NCBI RefSeq assembly: GCF_014284195.1
Contig: NZ_JACOGC010000004.1
Coordinates: forward strand, 62,001 to 126,000
Direction of reading: 5' to 3'
From: Cognatundibacterium griseum
Lineage (GTDB): Bacteria; Pseudomonadota; Gammaproteobacteria; Burkholderiales; Burkholderiaceae_D
DNA length: 64,000 nucleotides
Of the stretch, positions 40,363 through 48,291 are shown in pieces (positions within the stretch are counted from its first letter, which is position 1; the number at the start of each line of letters is the position of its first letter). The notes below the pieces were generated by a model that had not been told where the DNA came from, made no database searches, and saw only the letters and a program-made list of their open reading frames with translations. The translations under genes were made by a program, and so were the position numbers.

Positions 40363-40415
40363 GGTAGGGGTGCAGGAAGAGCGAAGCGCCCCGCAGGGCT
40401 ACCTGCATCCCTGCC
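40363..40415. repeat. Long nested hairpin, candidate packaging signal
   Basis: GGTAGGGGTGCAGG (40363-40376) pairs with CCTGCATCCCTGCC (40402-40415) with two mismatches that are wobble pairs in one strand. An inner stem GCCC / GGGC sits within its loop. A single imperfect GC-rich hairpin near the end of the intergenic region is how filamentous phages mark ssDNA for export. Confidence 0.55.
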
Positions 40416-40542
40416 ACGTGGCGAACGCCGCCGGAGGCTTTCAATAATAGTTTCATTTTATAAATGCTAACCATTTGTCAACCAATTCATCCTTTATGCG
40501 TTCTTAGAGGAAATTTCTCAACAGCAACTCACAGGGATGGAT

Positions 40543-41211
40543 ATGACCTATTTAATTGATCGCATAGATTTTGTAGACAATAAACTTTGTGAGTTTTGCA
40601 AACGTCATCTAAGGACAAATATTGCTTATATTTTGATAAAAGATGGCATTGAAGTCCCTGCCGGTCCAAGTTGCGCTAAAAAAAATGGGAAAAACTCTGG
40701 TGAGAAAATTCCCGATTTTACAAAAGCATCGTTTGATGTTCCGGAAGACGATGAAGTTGATCAAGTGAGAGACGGTGCTAACCCAGTAAGGGGCAATATC
40801 AGAGCCAGAGCGCCTCGGCCAGCTGGATATCACGAAGTTGAGTATTTAAGACTGAGAGCAGAAAAACTTGTAAGATTTAATGGTGCAATGTTTCCTAAAC
40901 TCAAGGAAATATACCTCAAATACCAAACGTCAGGCCTAGATGACACTGATATTACGTACCTTGAAAGATTGATTAAAAAAGTTTCCGCAGACAACCCCCT
41001 TTTATCGCCAAAAAATTTACAGAATTGTTATGCATATGCATTTTGGTTAGAACGTTTTCTTGATAAGAAGGGGACAAACGAATTTGCTAGTTCCGTTTTA
41101 GCCCAACTTCAACAAAAATTAAAGCTTACTGAAGCACAGATAGTCGCGATTAATAATTGGTTCCAGCATATTGAGCGTATGCCTAGACTCGATACAAAAG
41201 CATTCCTATGA
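40543..41211 (+). CDS. Unknown cargo protein with cysteine motif, 222 residues
   Basis: I do not recognise this family. From the ATG at 40543 (AGGG six bases upstream) the protein begins MTYLIDRIDFVDNKLCEFCKRHLRTNIAYILIKDGIEVPAGPSCAKKNG. It has a C-x2-C pair near residue 16 and a further cysteine near 44, perhaps a partial zinc-binding site. The middle part is acidic, and the C-terminal half is helical and lysine-rich (YLERLIKKVSADNPLLSPKNLQNCYAYAFWLERFL). It is AT-rich and lies outside the core phage genes, next to the lipoprotein and toxin-antitoxin-like pair. An accessory or defence role is possible but unproven. Confidence 0.7.
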   Translation: MTYLIDRIDFVDNKLCEFCKRHLRTNIAYILIKDGIEVPAGPSCAKKNGKNSGEKIPDFTKASFDVPEDDEVDQVRDGANPVRGNIRARAPRPAGYHEVEYLRLRAEKLVRFNGAMFPKLKEIYLKYQTSGLDDTDITYLERLIKKVSADNPLLSPKNLQNCYAYAFWLERFLDKKGTNEFASSVLAQLQQKLKLTEAQIVAINNWFQHIERMPRLDTKAFL

Positions 41212-41256
41212 TTTGCTTGGCTATTTAGTTGCAATTTTTACTTGACTTTAACCATG

Positions 41257-41282
41257 TCACCTCTCGATAAAGGTGATTTTTT
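41257..41282 (+). terminator. Probable terminator of the 222-residue cargo gene
   Basis: TCACCT / AGGTGA forms a 6-base stem with an 8-base loop, followed by six T. It separates the gene from the lipoprotein gene. Confidence 0.5.
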
Positions 41283-41296
41283 AAAATCCATTTGAT

Positions 41297-41614
41297 ATGA
41301 CAAAAATCTTTCTTGCCTTTTTAAGCGCATTTCTCCTTGTTTCTTGCAGCAAAAACAGTGGTGTGCCGGATGTGGATATTCATGGTGAAATTGTTGAAGT
41401 CAAGCCAGCAGGAATATCAAATGGCTTTCATTTCTCAGCCAGTTACGCTCGAATGATTAATGTTAATGGAAAGAAAATGGAGCTACTCGAATTTTTAAGT
41501 ACCTACTGCGTCGGTAAAGCAAGAGAAGAAACTGAAACCTGCTCGAGGGGAGCTCGTATTGCTGCGATCGATATGAGTAACGGCCCAGTAGAAAAATTAC
41601 CCCCAGGCTTATAG
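41297..41614 (+). CDS. Small cargo lipoprotein, 105 residues
   Basis: MTKIFLAFLSAFLLVSCSKNSG is a lipoprotein signal with lipobox LVSC, so the mature 89-residue protein begins at a lipidated cysteine. It carries serine and lysine after the cysteine, which by the usual rule sends it to the outer membrane. Two more cysteines (YCVG and ETCSRG) may form a disulfide. There is no strong ribosome site. A prophage lipoprotein outside the structural operon is often a lysogenic-conversion gene, for example for superinfection exclusion; that is inference here. Confidence 0.68.
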   Translation: MTKIFLAFLSAFLLVSCSKNSGVPDVDIHGEIVEVKPAGISNGFHFSASYARMINVNGKKMELLEFLSTYCVGKAREETETCSRGARIAAIDMSNGPVEKLPPGL

Positions 41615-41741
41615 ACATACTCCCTGAATCGCCACGAGTTCCCTAGACACTCTTCCTTTCGATAGCGCTGATTATCTATCGTGTTGACGCCTCAGAATAT
41701 TTCAAGAGACGCGGGCACATCTGCTCAGGTTGAGCTATATT

Positions 41742-41823
41742 AGTAACGTGGCGTTACTGTCGCTTCGTTTTCACGTATAATCTTCGATCGATTATTTAAT
41801 TGACTTTTTCTTTTTCTTGTCAA
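41742..41823. promoter_or_regulatory. Inverted repeats upstream of the Panacea operon
   Basis: Three inverted repeats lie in the 120 bases before the operon: AGTAACG-N3-CGTTACT (41742-41758), TAATC-N7-GATTA (41778-41794) and TTGAC-N14-GTCAA (41800-41823). They are candidate autoregulatory sites, as antitoxins often repress their own operon. Confidence 0.45.
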
Positions 41824-41863
41824 GTTAAATCGTTATTTTTTAGAAATTCCTAAGGAACTCGGT

Positions 41864-42418
41864 ATGTTTAAGGAACGCAAAGCAGCACAGTTGGCCGCTG
41901 CACTGCTTGATAGAGCGGGCGGGCGGTTAAACGTGCTCAAACTCACAAAGTTGCTTTACCTCGTCGAAAGAGAGGCCATGAATCGACATGGTTTTCAGAT
42001 TTCAGACGACCAGATGGTGTCAATGCCTAAGGGGCCTGTCTTGTCCAACACACTTGACTTAACAAATGGCTTTGTTGAGTCGGCAGAATGGGATGCTCTA
42101 ATCGAAGATCGAGAGCAGCATGATGTAAAACTTAAGGTTGCAATTGCTCGTCAAGAACTTACCGCCCTAAATGACTCAACTATCGACATAGTCAATGCGA
42201 TTTGGGCTGAATTTGGTCACATGAGCCAATGGGATTTGGTCAAGTATACCCACGATCAATGTGCTGAATGGGAAGACCCCGATGGGTCGTCCTTGCCAAT
42301 TCCTGCTAAGCGAGTCTTTATGGCGACCGGTAAATCTGCGGCAGAGGCGGAAGTTATGGCGAAGGAAATGCGAGCACAGCAATATTTCGATCGTTTGCTT
42401 GAGGACGTTGATGGCTAA
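41864..42418 (+). CDS. Panacea-domain (DUF4065) protein, probable antitoxin
   Basis: The 184-residue protein has the SocA-like Panacea fold: GGRLNVLKLTKLLYLVEREAMNRHGFQISDDQMVSMPKGPVLSNTLDL near residues 20-65, then a helical part ending with a short amphipathic tail (AEAEVMAKEMRAQQYFDRLLEDVDG). Panacea proteins are antitoxins that neutralise many unrelated toxins encoded next to them. AAGGA precedes the ATG. The gene overlaps the downstream partner by eight bases, the usual coupling of antitoxin and toxin. The role here is inferred from family and context. Confidence 0.85.
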   Translation: MFKERKAAQLAAALLDRAGGRLNVLKLTKLLYLVEREAMNRHGFQISDDQMVSMPKGPVLSNTLDLTNGFVESAEWDALIEDREQHDVKLKVAIARQELTALNDSTIDIVNAIWAEFGHMSQWDLVKYTHDQCAEWEDPDGSSLPIPAKRVFMATGKSAAEAEVMAKEMRAQQYFDRLLEDVDG

Positions 42419-42827
42419 CCCTGCGAATCCAGCTCAATTTCCCATTGCTCAGCGAGATGCATTTCTTATACCGTCTGGCCCAAATTTGACAGAAGATCAA
42501 TTTCATCTTTTTGTTGTTTTGACTGATCCAGGTAAAAGTAACGAAGTATTGATGGTTAATGCTACGACTTGTTATCCCAATATTCCAGATGATCCATCTT
42601 GCTATTTGGAAGCGGGCGATCACAATTTTATCCAGCATAGAAGTTATGTGTTATACGAGAAATCTCGCAAGTTGAGTATTACAAAGCTTCGTCAGTTGAT
42701 CGCTGCAAAAACCATAATTTTTCGACCTCCACCAGTCAACCATGCTGTATTCACTCGTATAGGGGCAGCGGTGCCTGGCAGTAGGATGAGCCCTGATCAT
42801 ATTGATTTCTTCAACCGGTACCGATAG
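42411..42827 (+). CDS. Partner of Panacea antitoxin, probable toxin of unrecognised family
   Basis: The 138-residue protein starts MANPANPAQFPIAQRDAFLIPSG at the ATG overlapping the antitoxin stop by eight bases. A beta-rich core follows (DQFHLFVVLTDPGKSNEVLMVNATTCYP), then DPSCYLEAGDHNFIQHRSYVLYEKSR and a helical end. The D-x-S-C and GDHNFI-x-H-x-S-Y residues look conserved, as catalytic or structural residues would be. The fold may be an SH3-like barrel as in MazF/PemK, but I cannot show this. The frame is open upstream inside the antitoxin gene; the overlap start is preferred. Confidence 0.72.
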   Translation: MANPANPAQFPIAQRDAFLIPSGPNLTEDQFHLFVVLTDPGKSNEVLMVNATTCYPNIPDDPSCYLEAGDHNFIQHRSYVLYEKSRKLSITKLRQLIAAKTIIFRPPPVNHAVFTRIGAAVPGSRMSPDHIDFFNRYR

Positions 42828-43257
42828 TTTTGTGGCAAAGGGGCTCGTGAAATGTCGAGCTATGCAGTAATTCGATGTTTGCGTTCACTCCTAAGTGGAA
42901 AGGGAGTCAAGAGGTTGGCGTGGCCCGCAACTCCTTTCGGCGCGAGGACTTGCCTCTTTGATGTATACCATAGTTTGGTGGAGTAATAATCCCTTCTGCG
43001 ACCATGTGGCGAGCGATCCCGGATGGTCGAGAAAACGGTTTGATTGTTGGTGGTGGTCTGCTAATTTTCAAATGTCTCAGCCTATACCCTATAGTTGAAT
43101 AGTACTAGAACAACATCTAGGGTTGAAAATTCTTATATTTCAATCCTTGTTACTGAGCCACGAAGATAGGTTACATTAAATTAAAAAGTGGGTACAGGAG
43201 TGGGTACAATAGTATGTATGCCGAATAATTTTCAATAGAAATCATATCGTTATCATC
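42828..43257. other. Gene-free right end of prophage
   Basis: No convincing gene is visible. A GC-richer patch (42900-42965) can fold, with GTCAAGAGG facing CCTCTTTGA across a structured interior. The right arm-type integrase sites are at 43188-43209. Confidence 0.5.
43188..43209 (+). repeat. Right integrase arm-type sites, two copies 12 bp apart
   Basis: GTGGGTACAG (43188) and GTGGGTACAA (43200) repeat the left-end pair in sequence, orientation and 12-base period. They lie about 50 bases inside attR. Confidence 0.65.
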
Positions 43258-43280
43258 GAATTTCCTGTTCAACGTCTAAT
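43258..43280 (+). repeat. attR: 23-bp direct repeat
   Basis: This is an exact copy of the ychF 3' end at 29741-29763. Sixteen bases further on is a terminator that must once have served ychF, which marks this as the chromosome junction. Confidence 0.93.
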
Positions 43281-43295
43281 CAGCAACATCCCCAC

Positions 43296-43327
43296 AAAAG
43301 ACGCAGCCGCATGGCTGCGTCTTTTTT
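43296..43327 (+). terminator. Original ychF terminator, displaced by the prophage
   Basis: A 13-base perfect stem (AAAAGACGCAGCC / GGCTGCGTCTTTT) with loop GCAT ends in a T run. It lies directly behind attR. Confidence 0.88.
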
Positions 43328-43423
43328 CATCTGCCACCGTCAGCGATCATCCGGGATTCACTGCTCTCATCATTAGAATCCCCCGTTTAAGCGGAACACA
43401 TTAAAATAACAAGCCCTGCCCGC

Positions 43424-43459
43424 TTAATTGCTCATTTAACTGCTTATTTAACTGCTCAC
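43424..43459 (+). repeat. Three tandem 12-bp repeats before the MOSC gene
   Basis: TTAATTGCTCAT, TTAACTGCTTAT and TTAACTGCTCAC follow one another directly. They lie in the leader of the MOSC gene and are not in its reading frame. Confidence 0.75.
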
Positions 43460-43470
43460 GGACTGCCTGG

Positions 43471-44328
43471 ATGCCTGCCATTTCCGAACTGACGATTTAC
43501 CCGATCAAATCCTGCGCCGGGATATCCTTGAACGAGGCAGTCATGACCGCAAGCGGATTGCGTCATGCCGGAGTCAGCGATCGCGAATGGATGCTGGTCG
43601 ATAGCAACGGGTTGTTTCTCACGCAACGCGAATACCCGCGCATGGCGAGCCTGCGCGTGACGGTTGGAGAAGATGTGCTATGTGTGGATGCGGTGCGGAT
43701 GACAACATTGCGCATCCCGCTGCAAGCTGCGACTGCCGCGCAAACGATCGCGGTCAAAGTCTGGGATTTTGAAATTCAGGCGGAGGATGCCGGTGACAGC
43801 GCCGCCTCATGGTTCAGCACCGCACTGGAAACAGCTTGCCGGCTGGTGCGCTTTCCGGCACAGGGGAAACGCTTTGCCAATACCAAGTGGACCGGCGATA
43901 CGTTAGCACCGACCCGCTTTGCCGATGGTTACCCAATGCTGCTGATCAGCGAAGCATCGCTGGATGATCTGAATCGGCGGGCCGCGGCTCAGGGGCGTGC
44001 TGCCGTGCCGATGAACCGTTTTCGCCCGAATATTGTGATCAGCGGCATTGAGGCTTTTGAAGAAGATTACGCCGCCAGCTATCTGCTGGACAATGGCATA
44101 CAGCTGCGTCCCGTCAAGCCTTGTCCGCGTTGTCCGATTCCTGCGGTTGACCAGTCTGACGGCACAGTGGGTGACAATCCGGTAGATATCCTGCAGAGTT
44201 ACCGCGCCAATCCGATTGTGGACGGTGAAATCACCTTCGGCATGAATGTGATTCTGGAGCAGGGTGCAGAAAAAATAATCCGTGTCGGCGATTTGCTGGA
44301 CATGCCGTTCGCTTTTGACACATTGTGA
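43471..44328 (+). CDS. MOSC domain protein
   Basis: The 285-residue protein has the N-terminal MOSC beta-barrel (ISELTIYPIKSCAGISLNEAVMTASGLRHAGVSDREWMLVDSNGLFLTQRE) and the MOSC domain proper, with PMNRFRPNIVISG and the conserved cysteine region VKPCPRCPIPAVDQ near residue 217. Relatives such as YcbX and mARC bind the molybdenum cofactor and reduce N-hydroxylated compounds. No ferredoxin domain is fused at its C-terminus, unlike YcbX. It stands just right of the prophage. Confidence 0.9.
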   Translation: MPAISELTIYPIKSCAGISLNEAVMTASGLRHAGVSDREWMLVDSNGLFLTQREYPRMASLRVTVGEDVLCVDAVRMTTLRIPLQAATAAQTIAVKVWDFEIQAEDAGDSAASWFSTALETACRLVRFPAQGKRFANTKWTGDTLAPTRFADGYPMLLISEASLDDLNRRAAAQGRAAVPMNRFRPNIVISGIEAFEEDYAASYLLDNGIQLRPVKPCPRCPIPAVDQSDGTVGDNPVDILQSYRANPIVDGEITFGMNVILEQGAEKIIRVGDLLDMPFAFDTL

Positions 44329-44370
44329 AAAGCATCTGCAGACCGCTGCTATTGACGAGCCACTGACCTC

Positions 44371-45507
44371 ATGCGCCAGACTATCCCCCCCAATACCGCA
44401 TCAGCATCCGATAAAGCGCTGGCGGAATTGCGCATGGAAAATCAGCTGTTGCGCGCTCGTCTGGATGATTTGCTGGAACAGGCGCACCGCAATCAGAATA
44501 TCATGGCACGCCATCAGAGTTTTGATCTGAAGATCATTGGCGCCAGCCAGTTCCGTGAGCTGATTTCCTGCATTTTCAGTTCGCTCGCCATCATGTCGGA
44601 ACTCGATGTCGTTACCCTGCATCTGATTGATCCCCGTCAGGATTTGCAGCAAATGCTGAGCGATCTCCGAATTGATCTGAATGAATTTCCGCATCTGCAT
44701 TTCATTCGCCATGAAAACGAACTGCAAACGGCAGGATTACCCATGCAAAAACCGGGGCTGGGACGTTATCAGCCACCACTGCATCAGTTCCTGTTTCAAA
44801 GCTGCGCGCACAAACCGCAGAGCATCGCCATCATTCCTTTGCAGCGCCAGAACAAGCTGATCGGCTATCTGAATATCGGCAGTTTTTCACCGGAGCGTTT
44901 TCTGCCCACGATGGCGACGGATTTTATTGAACGTCTTGGGCTGATCATTGCCGTCTGTCTTGAGAATGTCATCAATAATGAACGGCTTACTTATATCGGT
45001 CTGACGGATCCGCTCACCAATGTCAGCAACCGCCGTTATGTGGAACAGCGCATCCGCGAGGAAATTGGCCGGGCCCGGCGTCAGCGTTATGGCATTGCCT
45101 GTCTGTATCTGGATATCGATCATTTCAAGCAGATTAATGACCGTTACGGCCATCAGGGCGGTGACGATGTGCTGTGCGAGGTTGCCAGACGGATTAAGGC
45201 AGAGCTGCGGCTCAGTGACACACTGGGTCGTTTTGGCGGGGAAGAATTTGTCGTGCTGCTGGTCAATGCAAATTTACAGGATGCCATGCTGGTCGCTGAA
45301 CGTATCCGCCGCAGTATTGCCGATACTGCGTTTCCCCTGTCTGCCACGGGAAACTGCAGCACCACGATTTCGATCGGACTCACGACAGTCTCCGAACGGC
45401 ACAATCTGGGAGAGGCCACGCTGGTCGCACGCGACATGCTGCTGCGGGCCGACCGCGCACTGTATGAAGCCAAGCGCAACGGGCGTAACCAGGTGCGTTG
45501 CGAATAA
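44371..45507 (+). CDS. Diguanylate cyclase with N-terminal GAF-like domain
   Basis: The 378-residue protein begins with a coiled-coil helix (ALAELRMENQLLRARLDDLLEQAHRNQNIMARH) followed by a DUF484/GAF-like sensor (residues about 60-200). A GGDEF domain follows. Its active site reads GRFGGEEFVVLLV, with the inhibitory I-site RLSD five residues before GGEEF. The metal and substrate residues YLDIDHFKQINDRYGHQGGD are intact. It should make cyclic di-GMP and be feedback-inhibited. No membrane segment is seen, so it is cytosolic. Confidence 0.92.
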   Translation: MRQTIPPNTASASDKALAELRMENQLLRARLDDLLEQAHRNQNIMARHQSFDLKIIGASQFRELISCIFSSLAIMSELDVVTLHLIDPRQDLQQMLSDLRIDLNEFPHLHFIRHENELQTAGLPMQKPGLGRYQPPLHQFLFQSCAHKPQSIAIIPLQRQNKLIGYLNIGSFSPERFLPTMATDFIERLGLIIAVCLENVINNERLTYIGLTDPLTNVSNRRYVEQRIREEIGRARRQRYGIACLYLDIDHFKQINDRYGHQGGDDVLCEVARRIKAELRLSDTLGRFGGEEFVVLLVNANLQDAMLVAERIRRSIADTAFPLSATGNCSTTISIGLTTVSERHNLGEATLVARDMLLRADRALYEAKRNGRNQVRCE

Positions 45508-45516
45508 ACCGGAAGA

Positions 45517-45852
<336 letters not shown>

Positions 45853-45862
45853 TTACTGTTTC

Positions 45863-46384
<522 letters not shown>

Positions 46385-46412
46385 TCACGTTATGCACTGA
46401 ATTGAGCTGGCA

Positions 46413-47084
46413 TTATGCCTGATTTTCGTGCGTTTCATGCTGCAAAATGCTGCGTTGCAGTATATGGAAATGCACGCTGCCTGCTTTATCCGCACGTATT
46501 ACCTGCCATCCTGCTAATAATTGTCGTATTTTTTCATCATCCACCGGATTACCTGCTTGCGGCGCCAGCGAAAACTCCGCCTCAACGTAAAGGTATCCGG
46601 ATGGCTGCAACATGGATTGACAGGCGGGAAGGATTTTTTCCAGCCAGCCCATGGAAAATGGCGGGTCAAGGAAAATCACCCCGTATTGTTCCCCTCTCGC
46701 CACAGCCTGTTCAACAAACCGCATAGCATCCGCTTTGAGCAGGGTGCACTGACTGGCCTGCAATTTATCCCGCACTTGCAGTAACTGCTGAAACGCCGGG
46801 GTATAAGCTTCCACCAGTGTCACCTGGCGGGCGCCGCGGCTGGCAGCCTCCAGACCGAGTGCTCCGCTGCCGGCAAACAAATCGAGACAGCTGACCTGCG
46901 ACCAGTCGGCGTCCAGCAGATGGGTCAGCCAGTTAAACGCCGTTTCACGCACGCGGTCGGGTGTCGGGCGTAATCCTTCGGCTTCAATCACACTCAGCAG
47001 GCTGCGTTTCCACTGTCCGCCGATAATGCGGATCTGATGGTTGGCGCGTGATGCCGAAGCCGGCTTTCTGTTCTGGTTTTTCAT
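46413..47084 (-). CDS. rsmD: 16S rRNA guanine-966 N2-methyltransferase
   Basis: The 223-residue protein has IRIIGGQWKRSLLSVIEAEGLRPTPDRVRETAFNWL at the start, the AdoMet motif CLDLFAGSGALGLEAASRGA, and the catalytic VIFLDPPF, all typical of RsmD. It methylates the small-subunit rRNA. I use the ATG at 47084; a TTG seven codons upstream is possible. It is divergent from ftsY, as in many proteobacteria. Confidence 0.94.
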   Translation of the reverse strand: MKNQNRKPASASRANHQIRIIGGQWKRSLLSVIEAEGLRPTPDRVRETAFNWLTHLLDADWSQVSCLDLFAGSGALGLEAASRGARQVTLVEAYTPAFQQLLQVRDKLQASQCTLLKADAMRFVEQAVARGEQYGVIFLDPPFSMGWLEKILPACQSMLQPSGYLYVEAEFSLAPQAGNPVDDEKIRQLLAGWQVIRADKAGSVHFHILQRSILQHETHENQA

Positions 47085-47198
47085 GTTGGGATTCAGGTGC
47101 TTCAATCGAATTAGCCGGTATGCTCTGTTAAAATGGCAGCATTCTAATACTAGGACTGCTGCCCTGCAGCTTCCGATCTTCCTACAAAATCGCCACCG

Positions 47199-48257
47199 AT
47201 GTTCAGTTTTTTTAAACGCAAGCCCAAAGAAGAAGCAGCGACCGCACCGGCACAGCCAGCCGCAGCACCATTAACGGCTGCCGCAGCACCGCCTGCTTCG
47301 CTCCCTGAAACGGCGTCTGCGGACAGCCAGCCCGTACTTTCTGATGCCGCGCCGGAACAAAAACGTTCCTGGCTCAGCCGGCTGAAATCCGGACTGGCAA
47401 AAACATCCTCCAGCCTGACGACTTTATTCATCGGCGCCCGGATTGATGATGATCTGTATGATGAGCTGGAAGCCGCGCTGCTGACTGCCGACGCCGGCGT
47501 GGAAGCCACTTTATTTCTGCTGGATACCCTGAAGAAAAAAGTCAAAGATGAAAAACTGACCGAGGCAGAACAGGTCAAGACTGCGCTCAAAGCTTTGTTG
47601 CTGGAGCTGCTGACGCCATTGCAAAAGCCGCTGGAGCTGGGGCGCCACCAGCCACTGGTCATGATGATTACCGGTGTCAACGGTGCCGGAAAAACCACCA
47701 CCATCGGCAAGCTGGCCAAGCATTTGCAGGTACATCAGCAATCCGTCATCCTCGCCGCTGGCGACACTTTCCGTGCAGCGGCCAGAGAACAGCTTGCGAT
47801 CTGGGGTGAGCGCAATGACGTGACCGTGATTGCGCAGGAATCCGGCGACCCGGCAGCAGTGGCATTTGATGCCGTCGCTTCGGCGCGGGCGCGCGGCACC
47901 GATGTCGTCATGGTGGACACGGCAGGCCGGTTGCCAACGCAGTTGCACCTCATGGAAGAACTCAGAAAAATCAAGCGGGTAATTGCCAAAGGCATGGATG
48001 GTGCGCCACAGGAGGTCTTACTGGTGATTGACGGAAATACCGGACAAAACGCCCTAGCGCAGGTCAGGGCATTTGACGATGCCCTGCAACTTACCGGTCT
48101 GATCATCACCAAACTCGATGGCACAGCGAAAGGCGGCGTGCTGGCGGCGATTGCGAAAACCCGCCCTGTTCCGGTCTATTTCATCGGTGTCGGCGAACAG
48201 ATTGAGGATTTACAGCCTTTCAACGCACAGGAATTTGTCGACGCACTGCTGCAATAA
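47199..48257 (+). CDS. ftsY: Signal recognition particle receptor FtsY
   Basis: The 352-residue GTPase receives SRP-ribosome complexes at the inner membrane. An alanine- and proline-rich N-terminal region of about 60 residues precedes the NG domain, with G1 GVNGAGKTTTIGKLA, VMVDTAGRLPTQLHLMEELRK and TKLDGTAKGGVLAAI. The acidic A domain of Escherichia coli FtsY is much shorter here. ftsE follows after 34 bases. Confidence 0.96.
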   Translation: MFSFFKRKPKEEAATAPAQPAAAPLTAAAAPPASLPETASADSQPVLSDAAPEQKRSWLSRLKSGLAKTSSSLTTLFIGARIDDDLYDELEAALLTADAGVEATLFLLDTLKKKVKDEKLTEAEQVKTALKALLLELLTPLQKPLELGRHQPLVMMITGVNGAGKTTTIGKLAKHLQVHQQSVILAAGDTFRAAAREQLAIWGERNDVTVIAQESGDPAAVAFDAVASARARGTDVVMVDTAGRLPTQLHLMEELRKIKRVIAKGMDGAPQEVLLVIDGNTGQNALAQVRAFDDALQLTGLIITKLDGTAKGGVLAAIAKTRPVPVYFIGVGEQIEDLQPFNAQEFVDALLQ

Positions 48258-48291
48258 TGCGCAATAACATTTACTGACTCCATTCATCGCC

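Larger units (their letters stand above)
39447..40542. other. Inovirus intergenic region: probable replication origin and packaging signal
   Basis: No gene is visible in nearly 1.1 kb, which is striking in such a compact phage. It holds three copies of an 18-bp repeat, two AGCGCGCT palindromes, a cluster of TTGCAC/GTGCAA half sites, a pyrimidine-rich track, and a long nested hairpin. In filamentous phages the large intergenic region carries plus- and minus-strand origins and the packaging hairpin, so this is the best candidate. It is an inference from position and structure. Confidence 0.65.
29764..43280 (+). mobile_element. Inovirus (filamentous phage) prophage, 13.5 kb, integrated in ychF
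   Basis: The element is bounded by 23-bp direct repeats and is visibly AT-richer than its surroundings. It encodes, in order, a tyrosine integrase, a repressor (opposite strand), an AlpA-like protein, a replication initiator, a probable ssDNA-binding protein, small membrane proteins, a major coat protein, a TspB-like adsorption protein, a DUF2523 protein, Zot/pI and secretin/pIV. A repeat-rich intergenic region and a four-gene cargo block follow. All core inovirus functions appear intact, so the prophage could be active. Most inoviruses are 5-10 kb, so this one is large, chiefly because of the integrase end and the cargo. Confidence 0.93.

Noticed and set aside
39447..40542. A CRISPR array or retron suggested by the repeats
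   Set aside because: There are only three copies of the 18-bp repeat at irregular distances, with no cas or reverse transcriptase gene nearby.
42895..43098. A 67-codon frame near the right end of the prophage
   Set aside because: It has no ribosome site and an unusual Trp/Ser/Arg-rich composition without a domain.
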